Source: Komagataeibacter sp. FNDCF1
GTDB taxonomy: Bacteria; Pseudomonadota; Alphaproteobacteria; Acetobacterales; Acetobacteraceae
NCBI RefSeq assembly: GCF_021295335.1
Contig: NZ_JAIWOT010000001.1
Span: 871,001-935,000 of the forward strand
DNA: 64,000 nt
Reading direction: 5' to 3'
The position numbers and the translations under genes are program-made. The notes under the pieces are model-generated. The model made no database searches, was not told the DNA's origin, and was given only the letters and a program-made list of their open reading frames with translations. This document shows positions 27,692 to 38,628 of this stretch, piece after piece; position 1 is the stretch's first letter, and the number at the start of each line of letters is the position of its first letter.

Positions 27692-28873
27692 ATGGCCCGT
27701 TTTGATCCAATTTTCCAGACCGCGCTTGATCATATGGCGCAGCAGCACACCCGCCGCGTGCTGCACCCCATGCGCCATGTGGGGGCGGCTAACGTCGTGC
27801 GGAATGGACGGACGCTGATCAACTTCTCCTCCAACGATTATCTCGGCCTGGCCCATCATCCGGCCCTTGCCGCGCGCGCGGCCGCCTGGCTGGCGGAAGA
27901 TGGTACGGGAGCAGGGGCCTCCCGTCTCGTGACCGGCACCAGCACGCGGCATATGGCGGTCGAAGCCCGGCTTGCCGCCTTCAAGGGGACGCAGGCGGCG
28001 CTGCTTCTGGCCAGCGGTTGGCAGGCCAATGCATCGGTGCTGGCAGCGCTGCTGCGGCTGGCGGCCGGGCAGGGCGCACCACCGCTGGTTTTTGCCGACC
28101 GGCTGAACCATGCCAGCCTGCACCAGGGCTGCATGGCGGCAGGCGTGCGGCAGCTCCGCTTCCGCCATAACGATCTGGACCATCTGGAAAGCCTGCTCGG
28201 GCACCATGCGCAGACACCCGGCATGCGGGTGATCGTGACGGAGAGTGTATTCAGCATGGATGGCGACCAGACCGACATCGCGCGGCTGGCTGCCATTGCC
28301 CGGCAGTACGGCGCCTTTACCTATGTGGATGAAGCCCATGCCACCGGCGTGCTTGGCCCGCAGGGGCGGGGGCTGTGCGCCGGGCATGATATCGATCTGG
28401 TCATGGGCACGTTCAGCAAGGCGCTGGGCGGGTTCGGGGCGTTTGTCACGGGCACGCGGGCGCTATGTGACTGGCTGGTCAATGCCTGTTCAGGCTTCGT
28501 GTTCACCACCGCACCCCCGCCCGCCGTGCTGGGTGCGATGGATGCGGCACTTGAACTCCTTCCCACGCTGGATGCCGAACGCGCACGACTGGTCCGCAAT
28601 GCGGATCACATACGCGGCGTGATACGTGACTGCGGTCTCTCGCCCGCACCGTCCATGACACAGATCATACCGATCATGCTGGGCGAGGCCCCGCGCGCGC
28701 TGGCATTCGCGGCTCACCTTGAGGAGCGGGGCATTCTTGCCACTGCCATAAGGCCGCCCACCGTGCCGCCGGGTAGCAGCCGTATCCGGCTGGCGCTCGG
28801 CGCAGCCCATACGGATGGCATGATCGACCAGCTTGCCACCGCCATTCCCGCCGCCCTGCGCGAAAGCACCTGA
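27692..28873 (+). CDS. bioF: 8-amino-7-oxononanoate synthase BioF
   Basis: Condenses pimeloyl-ACP/CoA with alanine to give KAPA. 393 residues. Motifs: NFSSNDYLGLAHHP, GAGASRLVTGTSTRHMAVE, ESVFSMDGDQTDI, YVDEAHATGVLG and PLP lysine in GTFSKALGGFGAF. The ATG at 27692 follows AGGAGA at a good distance. It begins a plus-strand operon with the hydrolase and the bioC-bioD fusion; the next ATG follows the stop codon immediately. Confidence 0.96.
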   Translation: MARFDPIFQTALDHMAQQHTRRVLHPMRHVGAANVVRNGRTLINFSSNDYLGLAHHPALAARAAAWLAEDGTGAGASRLVTGTSTRHMAVEARLAAFKGTQAALLLASGWQANASVLAALLRLAAGQGAPPLVFADRLNHASLHQGCMAAGVRQLRFRHNDLDHLESLLGHHAQTPGMRVIVTESVFSMDGDQTDIARLAAIARQYGAFTYVDEAHATGVLGPQGRGLCAGHDIDLVMGTFSKALGGFGAFVTGTRALCDWLVNACSGFVFTTAPPPAVLGAMDAALELLPTLDAERARLVRNADHIRGVIRDCGLSPAPSMTQIIPIMLGEAPRALAFAAHLEERGILATAIRPPTVPPGSSRIRLALGAAHTDGMIDQLATAIPAALREST

Positions 28874-29533
28874 ATGGCACCGGTCCTTCCCGTCGTCTTC
28901 GTCCATGGCTGGGCGTTCGACCCGACATTCTGGAACACGACACGCGCCCTTCTTGCTCCGGCAGACACGCAATGCCTGGATTTCGGCTTCTTTGCACCAA
29001 AACCTGCCCTCACGCTGCCCACGCGCCCCTATATCGGGGTCGGGCATTCCCTGGGCGCATTATGGCTACTGCGTCATCATGGGGCGTCATGCCGGGGGCT
29101 GGTCCTGATCAACGGCTTCAGCCGGTTCAGCGCGGGAGCGGACTTTACCGATGGAATACCCCGAAGGGTGATCGCACGCATGCATACCGGCCTGAACCGT
29201 GCGCCTGAAGGACTGCTGCGCAGCTTCCGTCAGCGCGCGGGCATCGACACGCCCCTGCCGCCCCATATCGAACGTGACAGGTTGGACCGCGGCCTGCAGG
29301 ACCTGATGGACATGGATTGCAGGCCGGACCTGCGGGATGTCACATGCCCCGTTCATGTCATGGCCGGAACGCGCGACGCCATTGCGCCGGCGAGCCTGAC
29401 GCGGGCCTGTTTCCCGCCCCCGATACTGAATTCCATCCAGTGGCTGGACGGGGGTCATCTGCTTCCCCTGACCCATGCCGCACAATGTGCCCACGCCATT
29501 ACAGCCATGACCCGACGGATATCCACGCCATGA
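28874..29533 (+). CDS. Alpha/beta hydrolase, likely pimeloyl-ACP methyl ester esterase
   Basis: 219 residues. Oxyanion region VFVHGWAFDPTFW, nucleophile elbow GHSLG, then Asp in GTRDAI and His in GGHLLP form a complete triad. It starts immediately after the bioF stop and overlaps the bioC-bioD fusion by 4 bp. By position it should do the BioH job, releasing pimeloyl-ACP from its methyl ester. It is shorter than E. coli BioH (about 256 aa), so it may belong to another esterase group (BioG-like or a lineage-specific type). Function rests on context plus the triad. Confidence 0.8.
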   Translation: MAPVLPVVFVHGWAFDPTFWNTTRALLAPADTQCLDFGFFAPKPALTLPTRPYIGVGHSLGALWLLRHHGASCRGLVLINGFSRFSAGADFTDGIPRRVIARMHTGLNRAPEGLLRSFRQRAGIDTPLPPHIERDRLDRGLQDLMDMDCRPDLRDVTCPVHVMAGTRDAIAPASLTRACFPPPILNSIQWLDGGHLLPLTHAAQCAHAITAMTRRISTP

Positions 29534-30945
29534 CCCGCAATGCCCGCATTGCCGCATGTTTTGACGCAGCCCATGATTATGAACAGGCTGCCCGCGTCCA
29601 ACGCATGGCGGCACAGGAACTGGCCCGCCGCATCGGTTACCACCATGGAATGGATGCGCCGTCACGCATTCTCGAGATCGGTTGTGGCACCGGCCTGCTG
29701 ACCCGTGAACTGCGGCGGCTTTTCCCCAAAGCCCATATTACCGCAACCGATATCGCCCCCCGCATGCTGGAACGCCTGGCACGGCGGATGCCTAACGATG
29801 ACCGCCTGACCCTGCGCCAGATGGATGGTGAGGCCCCGGATGCGACTGGCCCCTTTGACCTGATATGCTCCAGCCTGGCCATGCAGTGGTTCCATCACCG
29901 CTCACAGGCACTGCATGGCCTGGCGGCATTACTGGCGCCGGGGGGGCGGATGGCTTTCGCCACGCTGGCGGATGGCAGCTTCGCGCAGTGGCGGGCGGCA
30001 TATGACCGGACGGGCGTAACCTGTCCGATGCCGGATTATCCCACGCAGGACGCGTTGCAGCGGGAATGGCCCGTTTCCGGCGCGGGACTGTGGCAAATCA
30101 CGGAAATTGTCGATACACCGTCAACACCGCTGGCCTTCGCCCGTGAACTCAGGGCCATAGGTGCCACCCATACGGAACACGCGCCCGCCACGCCGGGACA
30201 GATGCGTCGCGTGCTGGCGGCCGCACGGGCCCGTCCCTTTGCCATGTCCTATCAGGTGGCATATGGCCAGTTTCACCGCGCACTCTGGCCCGGCGTGTTT
30301 GTAACCGGCACGGATACGGATGTGGGCAAGACCGTAGCGTCCGCAGCCCTGGTCCATGCATGGAAAGCCGCTTACTGGAAGCCACTGCAGAGCGGCACGG
30401 ACGATGCACCATCGGACAGCACGGGCGTGCGCGGGTTGACGGGACTGGATGCGACGCGGCTCTACCCGCCAGCCGCAAGCTTCGGCGCATCCCTCTCACC
30501 CGAGGACGCGGCGCGCCATGCCCATACCCGCATCGACCCCGCCGCCATTACCCTGCCGCCCCATGACGGCACACGCGGGCCGCTGGTCGTGGAAGGGGCA
30601 GGGGGCGTGTTCGTGCCCATTGCCGAAAACTACCTCATGATCGATCTCATGGCCCGACTTGCCCTGCCCGTGGTGCTGGTCGCGCGCAGCACGCTTGGTA
30701 CGATCAATCATACGCTGCTCAGCCTGGCTGCCCTGCGTGCCCGTGGCCTGCGGGTAGCGGGGGTCATCCTGAATGGTCCGGCCGAACCCAATGGCCGCAG
30801 CGCCATCGAACGGCACGGGCAGGTGCGGATACTGGCCGAGTTCCCGCTCCTGTCCCCGATGGGGCCGCAGGCGGTAGCACAACTGGCGCGCCGCCTGCCG
30901 TCCTGGGCGCAAATTACGGGCGAAGCCGTCAGTAACGGCGGATAA
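29530..30945 (+). CDS. BioC-BioD fusion: malonyl-ACP O-methyltransferase / dethiobiotin synthetase
   Basis: A single 471-residue protein. Residues 1 to about 253 are a BioC methyltransferase ([17 protein letters not shown], motif [16 protein letters not shown] at 47-61, LAMQWFH at 116-122, C-terminal SYQVAYG). Residues about 256-471 are a complete BioD with P-loop [11 protein letters not shown] (258-268), YWKPLQSG and [10 protein letters not shown]. BioC methylates malonyl-ACP to prime pimelate synthesis; BioD closes the ureido ring of dethiobiotin with ATP and CO2. There is practically no linker. The start ATG overlaps the hydrolase stop. The 3' end overlaps convergent lexA by 17 bp. Confidence 0.93.
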   Translation: MTRNARIAACFDAAHDYEQAARVQRMAAQELARRIGYHHGMDAPSRILEIGCGTGLLTRELRRLFPKAHITATDIAPRMLERLARRMPNDDRLTLRQMDGEAPDATGPFDLICSSLAMQWFHHRSQALHGLAALLAPGGRMAFATLADGSFAQWRAAYDRTGVTCPMPDYPTQDALQREWPVSGAGLWQITEIVDTPSTPLAFARELRAIGATHTEHAPATPGQMRRVLAAARARPFAMSYQVAYGQFHRALWPGVFVTGTDTDVGKTVASAALVHAWKAAYWKPLQSGTDDAPSDSTGVRGLTGLDATRLYPPAASFGASLSPEDAARHAHTRIDPAAITLPPHDGTRGPLVVEGAGGVFVPIAENYLMIDLMARLALPVVLVARSTLGTINHTLLSLAALRARGLRVAGVILNGPAEPNGRSAIERHGQVRILAEFPLLSPMGPQAVAQLARRLPSWAQITGEAVSNGG

Positions 30946-31597
30946 GCCCCGCAAGCGTGCCCTGTACGCTGACGCGCGATAAGGGCAGGACACGGGTTTC
31001 GTAATGGGTGTTGGCGGGAATGAGTGCGATCCCGTCCTTTTCATGCCGGATGCGCTTGAGCGTGACTTCCTCGCCATCGATCAGGGCCACGACAATCTGG
31101 CCATCCGTAGCCTGCATGCCCTCACGGATGATCACCATGTCCCCATCCAGGATGCCGGCATCCTGCATCGAATCGCCCATGACCTCCAGCGCGTAGTGAC
31201 CGGCCTTGCCCAACATGTCCGCCGGGACGGAAATGCGGGTGGTCGTGGTGTTGATCGCCTCGATCGGGTTGCCTGCCGCCACGCGCCCGACGAAGGGCAC
31301 TTCCACCACCGCAGCGTGGAAAATCTCGGGGGGCATGGCCGGTGGGGGCACGGGCGCCTGCACGGGGGGGGGAGGCACCTCGATATCCGGCAGGCGCAGG
31401 ATCTCCAGCGCGCGCGCACGATGGTGCCGGCGATGCAGGAACCCACGTTCCTCCAGCGCCGAGATCAGCCGGTGAATACCGGACTTCGAGCGCAGACCGA
31501 GCGCGTCCTTCATTTCATCGAAGGAAGGGGAAAACCCCGTCCGGCGCAGATGGCCGTCTATGAACAGCAAAAGCTCATGCTGTTTTTTCGTGAGCAT
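30929..31597 (-). CDS. lexA: LexA repressor
   Basis: SOS regulator that self-cleaves on RecA filaments. 222 residues. The N-terminal winged helix begins [10 protein letters not shown] with recognition region [12 protein letters not shown]. Cleavage site Ala108-Gly109 (VAAGNP), catalytic Ser143 (GDSM) and Lys181 (TLKRI). The hinge (about 72-92) is unusually proline-rich. ATG at 31597 matches homologues. An SOS box lies 76 bp upstream (31673-31687), which indicates autoregulation. Confidence 0.96.
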   Translation of the reverse strand: MLTKKQHELLLFIDGHLRRTGFSPSFDEMKDALGLRSKSGIHRLISALEERGFLHRRHHRARALEILRLPDIEVPPPPVQAPVPPPAMPPEIFHAAVVEVPFVGRVAAGNPIEAINTTTTRISVPADMLGKAGHYALEVMGDSMQDAGILDGDMVIIREGMQATDGQIVVALIDGEEVTLKRIRHEKDGIALIPANTHYETRVLPLSRVSVQGTLAGLIRRY

Positions 31598-31672
31598 GCG
31601 ATGTATCCTTTTGCCGTGGGCAAGACTACCGGGGCGGGGATGCAACGGAACAAATCAAAAACCCGCATCCAT

Positions 31673-31687
31673 GTTCTATATTGGTTC
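31673..31687 (+). promoter_or_regulatory. LexA SOS box (GTTC-N7-GTTC)
   Basis: GTTC at 31673-31676 and GTTC at 31684-31687, separated by TATATTG, the exact alphaproteobacterial LexA operator. It lies in the AT-rich gap between moeA and lexA, in the region where the lexA promoter should be. Confidence 0.85.
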
Positions 31688-31721
31688 CATATCCGCAGTC
31701 AACCGGCTTTCACACACGCGC

Positions 31722-32930
31722 TCAGCCTGGAACATGGTCGATGCGGATGATGTCGCACATTTCCCCGCATCTGGCGGCAGGGGCGTGGGGCGCGCGCAGC
31801 ACCAGCGCCTGGCTTTGAGCCAGCACATGCAGCATGGCCGAGTCCTGGACGGGAAAGGGCGTGGCCACAAGTCGGCCCGCCGCGTCATGTGCAAGGCGTG
31901 CGCGCAGATGGTCCATACGCTGGTCATTGGTCGGCACATCGGCGCCCAGGACGGCCCGTACGGGGGGCTGGATCGCCTGCGCGATGCCCGCCATCCGCCG
32001 CAGGGCGGGCAGCACGAACACGATGGAACAGACAAAGGCCGCCACCGGGTTGCCCGGCAGGCCGATGAACGGCAGGCGACCCAGATGACCGTACATGAGC
32101 GGCTTGCCCGGCCGCATGGCAATCTTCCAGAAATCGGTTTTCATGCCGACCTGCTCCAGCCCGCGCCGCACCAGGTCATGGCTGCCCACACTCGCACCGC
32201 CTGCCGTGACCAGCATGTCCACGCCATCAACCATGCGTTCAAGTGTTGCAAGATCCGCCATGTCGTCACGCAGCGCGGGCAGCATGACCGGTTCGGCCCC
32301 GGCGGCGCGCAGCAGGGCCGCCAGCATCGGCGTATTGGAATTGGCAATCTGTCCCGGCCCGACCGGGCTGCCGGGCAGCAGCAGTTCATCCCCCGTGGCG
32401 GCAATGGCCACGCGCGGGCGGCGGGCCACTTCCAGCCATGCATGGTTGGCCGCTGCCGCCACACCGACATCCTGCGCCGAAAGCCTGCAACCCGCCGGGA
32501 TGATGACCTGCCCCGTCGCGAAATCCTGTCCCAGCCTCCGTACATAGGTGCCGGGGGCAAGAGTGTGGGTGGTGCTGATGGTGGCGCCATCCGCGCTGGC
32601 ATTTTCCTGTATCAGCACGGCATCCGTACCTGCGGGCATGACGCTGCCGGTAAAGATGCGTACGCATTCCCCCGCGCCCACCTGGCCTGCGAAGGGATGA
32701 CCCGCCGGGGCGTGACCAATGCAGGCAAGGCGTACGCCCCGCGCGTGCAGGTCCGCCGCACGCACCGCGTACCCATCCATGGAGGAAACATCCGCCGGGG
32801 GATTGGACAGGCGCGCGCGTACGGGCGCGGCGCTGACACGGCCACAGGCGTCGGTCAGGGCGACGACTTCGGTGGGGAGGGGGAAAACGCCTTCAAGAAC
32901 CCGTTTTTGCGCTTCGGCGACACTCAACAT
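31722..32930 (-). CDS. moeA: Molybdopterin molybdenumtransferase MoeA
   Basis: Inserts molybdate into adenylylated molybdopterin, the last step of Moco formation. 402 residues. Motifs: MLSVAEAQKRVLEGV start, PPADVSSMDGYAVRAAD, RIFTGSVMPAGTDAV, VAIAATGDELLLPG, TAGGASVGSHD, MRPGKPLMYG and GLPGNPVAA. The ATG at 32930 has AGGAG upstream; earlier in-frame codons are not family-like. Located upstream of lexA with its SOS box in between. Supplies Moco to AldH. Confidence 0.95.
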   Translation of the reverse strand: MLSVAEAQKRVLEGVFPLPTEVVALTDACGRVSAAPVRARLSNPPADVSSMDGYAVRAADLHARGVRLACIGHAPAGHPFAGQVGAGECVRIFTGSVMPAGTDAVLIQENASADGATISTTHTLAPGTYVRRLGQDFATGQVIIPAGCRLSAQDVGVAAAANHAWLEVARRPRVAIAATGDELLLPGSPVGPGQIANSNTPMLAALLRAAGAEPVMLPALRDDMADLATLERMVDGVDMLVTAGGASVGSHDLVRRGLEQVGMKTDFWKIAMRPGKPLMYGHLGRLPFIGLPGNPVAAFVCSIVFVLPALRRMAGIAQAIQPPVRAVLGADVPTNDQRMDHLRARLAHDAAGRLVATPFPVQDSAMLHVLAQSQALVLRAPHAPAARCGEMCDIIRIDHVPG

Positions 32931-33088
32931 CGTACCCGGCACTCCTTTTTTACCCGTTATGGACGAATTTAAGCAGAAATATCGGTCAGGGTGCTTGACC
33001 TCAGCCTTGTGTATGCGCATTTTCCGCCAACTTGAACCACTGCTGCACCTGAGTGTTCCAGCAGCGGCGGAGCAGTGCTGAGGATATC

Positions 33089-33256
33089 ATGGCCAAGAGC
33101 AACACCATTCAGATCAAACTCGTCTCCACGGCGGACACCGGCTACTTCTACGTGACCAAGAAGAATGCCCGCGCCCAGACCGGCAAGATGGAACTGCGGA
33201 AATACGACCCCGTCGCACGCAAGCACGTGGCCTTCCGCGAAGCGAAGATCAAATAA
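33089..33256 (+). CDS. rpmG: 50S ribosomal protein L33
   Basis: 55 residues, [20 protein letters not shown]..., with no cysteines, so it is the zinc-independent form. GAGG precedes the ATG at 33089. It stands alone, with a strong terminator 30 bp downstream. Confidence 0.97.
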   Translation: MAKSNTIQIKLVSTADTGYFYVTKKNARAQTGKMELRKYDPVARKHVAFREAKIK

Positions 33257-33280
33257 CTTTCCGCCCCGGCGGATACAAAA

Positions 33281-33311
33281 AAACCCCGGCGGAAACGACC
33301 GGGGTTTTTTT
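33281..33311 (+). terminator. Intrinsic terminator after rpmG
   Basis: Stem AACCCCGG/CCGGGGTT with a 9-nt loop, followed by T7. An A-tract on the 5' side makes it work in both directions, so it can also end the minus-strand eno/ftsB-like transcript. Confidence 0.9.
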
Positions 33312-33338
33312 GTGCCTCCACCCAGGCGGGTACGGTCT

Positions 33339-33668
33339 TCAGTACAGATGGTCATGGTCGCCATAGGGCACGACAATCTCATCCTGACGCGCAAGGTTCT
33401 GCATGGAACGGGCACGCTCATCCAGCAGGTCGGTATCCAGCGCCCCTTCCTTCAACCCGCGCACCCGGCGCAGCCAGACTTCCTGTTCGGCTGTCGCGTC
33501 GTGCTGTGCGGCGCGGGCTTCATCAAGCAGGTGCAACTGGGTGGCATAGCTGTGCAGCCCATGTTCCCCGCGCATGACATTCCAGCCAAAATAGGCGGTG
33601 AGCCCGATGAACAGGGCAGGGGGAATGGTGACGTGCAATACACGCCGCATGATCTTGCCCAGTTGCAT
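33339..33668 (-). CDS. FtsB/DivIC-like septum formation initiator protein
   Basis: 109 residues, bitopic. A short cytoplasmic basic N-terminus, one membrane segment at about 8-30, then a heptad-rich helix (LHSYATQLHLLDEARAAQ) and a charged tail. This is the FtsB-type division protein that bridges FtsL and FtsQ. It lies 57 bp after enolase on the same strand, the standard position in alphaproteobacteria. Confidence 0.82.
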   Translation of the reverse strand: MQLGKIMRRVLHVTIPPALFIGLTAYFGWNVMRGEHGLHSYATQLHLLDEARAAQHDATAEQEVWLRRVRGLKEGALDTDLLDERARSMQNLARQDEIVVPYGDHDHLY

Positions 33669-33725
33669 TCCACTTTCTCCCTGCCTTGATGTGCCGGACG
33701 GGCTTACCCCGTCCGGCGCGGTCTG

Positions 33726-35735
<2,010 letters not shown>

Positions 35736-35765
35736 TTATGGGCGGACCGACTTTGCTGCATAATA

Positions 35766-35800
35766 AAAAACCCCGGCACATCAGATGTGCCGGGGTTTTT
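35766..35800. terminator. Strong bidirectional terminator
   Basis: A perfect 16-bp stem AAAAACCCCGGCACAT with a 3-nt loop; its right arm ends in TTTTT, while the A-tract on the left gives a T-tract on the minus strand. It lies between convergent DUF3429 and the large aldehyde dehydrogenase subunit and can serve both. Confidence 0.95.
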
Positions 35801-35819
35801 GCATTCAGGCCACCTGTGC

Positions 35820-38141
35820 TCAGGTGTTCTGCAGGGCGCGCAGTACATCCGCCGGGCGCACCGGCATATGGCGCAGGCGCACACCCACGGCGTTGAAGAT
35901 GGCATTGCCAATGGCTGGCCCCACCACCGTCGTGCCCGGCTCACCCAGACCCATCGGTTTTTCCGTGCTGGGCAGGAATTCGATATCCATGTCCGGCGTA
36001 TCGGCAATACGCAGCGGGGTGTAGGTGTTCAGGTTGCGGTCAACCGGCATACCGTTGACAATTTCCGTATTCTCGAACAGCACCATGCTCAGGCCCCACA
36101 GCGCGGCGCCCTCGGTCTGGGCCTTCGCACCATCGGGGTCAACCACGGTGCCCGCATCCACCACGATGGTCAGCTTCTGGCAGGTCACGACACCGGTGCT
36201 GCGGTCAACATGCACCTGCGCCACGCAACCGATCCATGTCGGCATGCCGCGTTCCTGTCCCGCCGTGGTGGCGAGACCCATCGCGGTATCCTTGGGCAGA
36301 CTGGTCTTGCCCCAGTTCACCTTTTCCATAAGCCGGCGCACGACAGCAGCCTGACGCAGCGCGCCACCCACAGAATCCGGTGCCTGACCCTTGTTGCGAC
36401 CCTGCGCGGTCAGCAGGTCAAGACGGAACTGGGCAGGGTCTTTCTTCTGGCGGTGCGCGACCTCATCAAGGAAGCACTCGACCCCCCAGCTGGTCCAGCC
36501 GGGGCTGACCGAACGCAGCCAGCCGGGGCGGAAGGTCTTTTCCGCCAGGTCGTTACGCAGCGCACGGACACGGAAGGCACCCACTTCGTACCAGTGGTCG
36601 CCACCGGCGATGGCAAACTGGTCATACGGCTTGCCATCAACGCCCTTTTCCATGAACGCTTCGGCCATCACACCCGTGGGCCAGCCCGCAGCGGCCTGGT
36701 AATCCATGGCCGTGATCTTGTCGCTGCCATCAAACGCCATGCGGACACGCTGGACCGAAGGCGAACGGAAGGAATCGAACTGCATGTCATCCGAGCGGGT
36801 CAGGATCAGCTTGACCGGCTTGCCCCCCAGCGCCTTTGACGCAAGGGCGGCGGGAATCATGTAGTCACCGTTCAGGCGACGGCCAAACCCGCCACCCAGC
36901 AGGTAGCTGCGCAGGATCACCTTGCTTTCGGGCACCTGCAGCGACTTGGCCAGCGTGGGCAGGATCAGGCTCTGCCACTGGTTGCCTGCATGGATCTCGT
37001 AGACCCCGTCCTTCTCGAAGGCCAGCGCATTGGTCGGCTCAAGCTGGTAGTGCAGCACGGACGCACAGGTATATTCCTGATCCATGACCGTATGCGCGCC
37101 AGAGAAGGCCTGGTCCACGCCGTCATCATTGAAGATGTAGACACCACCATCCTTGTTGTTGATCAGCTGGCGGCCACGGTCCTGGATATCACGTTCGGAC
37201 GTGTGGATCGTCTCGCCCGGCGTCCATTCCACTTTCAGCGCATCCGTGGCGCGGATGGCGGCGCTGTAGCTTTCGGCCAGCACCACGACCCAGCCCTGCA
37301 CGACTTCCGACGGGTCATCGATCAGCAGGTAGCGGACATAGCCCTTGATCTTCTTCGCATCGGTATCATCGACCGAGCGGACCTTGGAGCCATAGCGCGT
37401 GGGCGGCATCTTGGGGCGGGCATAGACCATGCCCTCGACCTTGGCGTCGATACCATAGATGGCGGTGCCGTTGGTCTTGGAAGGAATGTCCAGTGCCTTG
37501 AGCTCGGCATTGCCGATCAGCCTGCGCTCGCTTGCGGGCTTGAGCGGCAGCTTGGCCATTTCCTCGGGCGTGAAGGAGTGGGACGGATGCCCCTTGGCCA
37601 CGATATCGCCAAAGCTGATCTGCTTGCTGCCAGCGCTGACAATGCCGTTGGCGACCGTGCACTTGTCCGGCGTGGTGCCAAGCAGACGGGCGGCTTCCTC
37701 CACCAGCGCGGTGCGGGTTGCCGCACCGGCCTGGCGGAAGACATCCCATGTCATCCATACCGACCAGCTGCCACCGGTCACCATCAGGCCCCATTTGGGG
37801 TCGGTATCCACATAGTTGATGCGGACCTTGCTCCAGTCGGCTTCCATCTCGTCCGCGATGATGCGGGCGAGGGCGGTGCCGATGTGCTGGCCCATTTCCG
37901 CGCGGATAATATTGACCGTGATGATCCCGTCGGGTGCGATGGCGCACCAGATGGTCGGCTCGAACGCGCCATCACCCGGACCTGCGTTATCGAGGGGGAA
38001 AATCTGGTTGGCTGAAGCCTGACGCGCGAAGCCGAACATGACACCGGCGCCAAGCGATGTGACAAGGAAGCCACGGCGTGAAAGGGAAGGCTGTTCACGG
38101 CGGCCGTCCCTGCCCAGGCGGAAGCGGTCTAATCTACCCAT
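35820..38141 (-). CDS. aldH: Membrane-bound aldehyde dehydrogenase, large molybdopterin subunit
   Basis: 773 residues from the chosen ATG, which overlaps the end of the 2Fe-2S subunit gene and has GGAG 9 bp upstream. A twin-arginine signal (SLSRRGFLVTSLGAG, residues 19-33) exports the folded protein. The body is xanthine-oxidase family: two aldehyde-oxidase-like regions, GGGFGRR and the C-terminal GLGEPGTTV with the likely catalytic glutamate. With the cytochrome and iron-sulfur subunits it oxidises acetaldehyde to acetate in the periplasm and passes electrons to ubiquinone. An isoquinoline oxidoreductase-type relative is less likely given the genus context. Confidence 0.92.
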   Translation of the reverse strand: MGRLDRFRLGRDGRREQPSLSRRGFLVTSLGAGVMFGFARQASANQIFPLDNAGPGDGAFEPTIWCAIAPDGIITVNIIRAEMGQHIGTALARIIADEMEADWSKVRINYVDTDPKWGLMVTGGSWSVWMTWDVFRQAGAATRTALVEEAARLLGTTPDKCTVANGIVSAGSKQISFGDIVAKGHPSHSFTPEEMAKLPLKPASERRLIGNAELKALDIPSKTNGTAIYGIDAKVEGMVYARPKMPPTRYGSKVRSVDDTDAKKIKGYVRYLLIDDPSEVVQGWVVVLAESYSAAIRATDALKVEWTPGETIHTSERDIQDRGRQLINNKDGGVYIFNDDGVDQAFSGAHTVMDQEYTCASVLHYQLEPTNALAFEKDGVYEIHAGNQWQSLILPTLAKSLQVPESKVILRSYLLGGGFGRRLNGDYMIPAALASKALGGKPVKLILTRSDDMQFDSFRSPSVQRVRMAFDGSDKITAMDYQAAAGWPTGVMAEAFMEKGVDGKPYDQFAIAGGDHWYEVGAFRVRALRNDLAEKTFRPGWLRSVSPGWTSWGVECFLDEVAHRQKKDPAQFRLDLLTAQGRNKGQAPDSVGGALRQAAVVRRLMEKVNWGKTSLPKDTAMGLATTAGQERGMPTWIGCVAQVHVDRSTGVVTCQKLTIVVDAGTVVDPDGAKAQTEGAALWGLSMVLFENTEIVNGMPVDRNLNTYTPLRIADTPDMDIEFLPSTEKPMGLGEPGTTVVGPAIGNAIFNAVGVRLRHMPVRPADVLRALQNT

Positions 38142-38607
38142 TTGATGCATCTCCGCGTGCGGTGGCCGCGGCCTTCTTGATGGCCTCACGAATGCGAACA
38201 TAGGTCATGCACCGGCACAGGCTGCCAGCCATGACGGCATCGATTTCCTCATCCGTGGGAGAGGGGTAATCCTTGAGCAGGCTGACCGCCTGCATGATCT
38301 GCCCGGACTGGCAGTAGCCGCACTGCGGGACCTGAATGTCACGCCAGGCCTGCTGGACCGGGTGGTTGCCCTCGGGGTCGATGCCTTCGATCGTGGTGAT
38401 GTCAGCCCCTTCGGCGGCGCTGACGGGGGTGACGCAGGACCGGGTGGCCCGGCCACCGATATGGACGGTGCACGCACCGCACATGCCGATACCGCAACCG
38501 AATTTCGTTCCGGTCAGGCCAACTTCGTCACGGATCACCCACAGCAGGGGTGTATCATCCGGCACGTCAACGGTTACGTCCCGTCCATTGAGGCGAAAGG
38601 TCGTCAT
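38134..38607 (-). CDS. aldF: Aldehyde dehydrogenase, small 2Fe-2S subunit
   Basis: 157 residues carrying two [2Fe-2S] clusters: plant-ferredoxin type with Cys38, Cys43, Cys46 and Cys58, and the helical type with Cys96, Cys99, Cys131 and Cys133. It has no signal peptide and would be exported as a partner of the Tat-carrying large subunit. It is 21 bp after the cytochrome gene and overlaps aldH by 8 bp. Confidence 0.94.
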   Translation of the reverse strand: MTTFRLNGRDVTVDVPDDTPLLWVIRDEVGLTGTKFGCGIGMCGACTVHIGGRATRSCVTPVSAAEGADITTIEGIDPEGNHPVQQAWRDIQVPQCGYCQSGQIMQAVSLLKDYPSPTDEEIDAVMAGSLCRCMTYVRIREAIKKAAATARGDASNG

Positions 38608-38628
38608 GTTCTAGCTCCGTCTTTCAGC

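Noticed and set aside
27620-28387. A long N-terminal extension of BioA
   Set aside because: It is the reverse of bioF; the ATG at 27619 has a good ribosome site and matches the family start.
36990-38015. A long plus-strand open frame opposite the large aldehyde dehydrogenase subunit
   Set aside because: Shadow of a well-supported gene on the other strand; composition and lack of motifs argue against coding.
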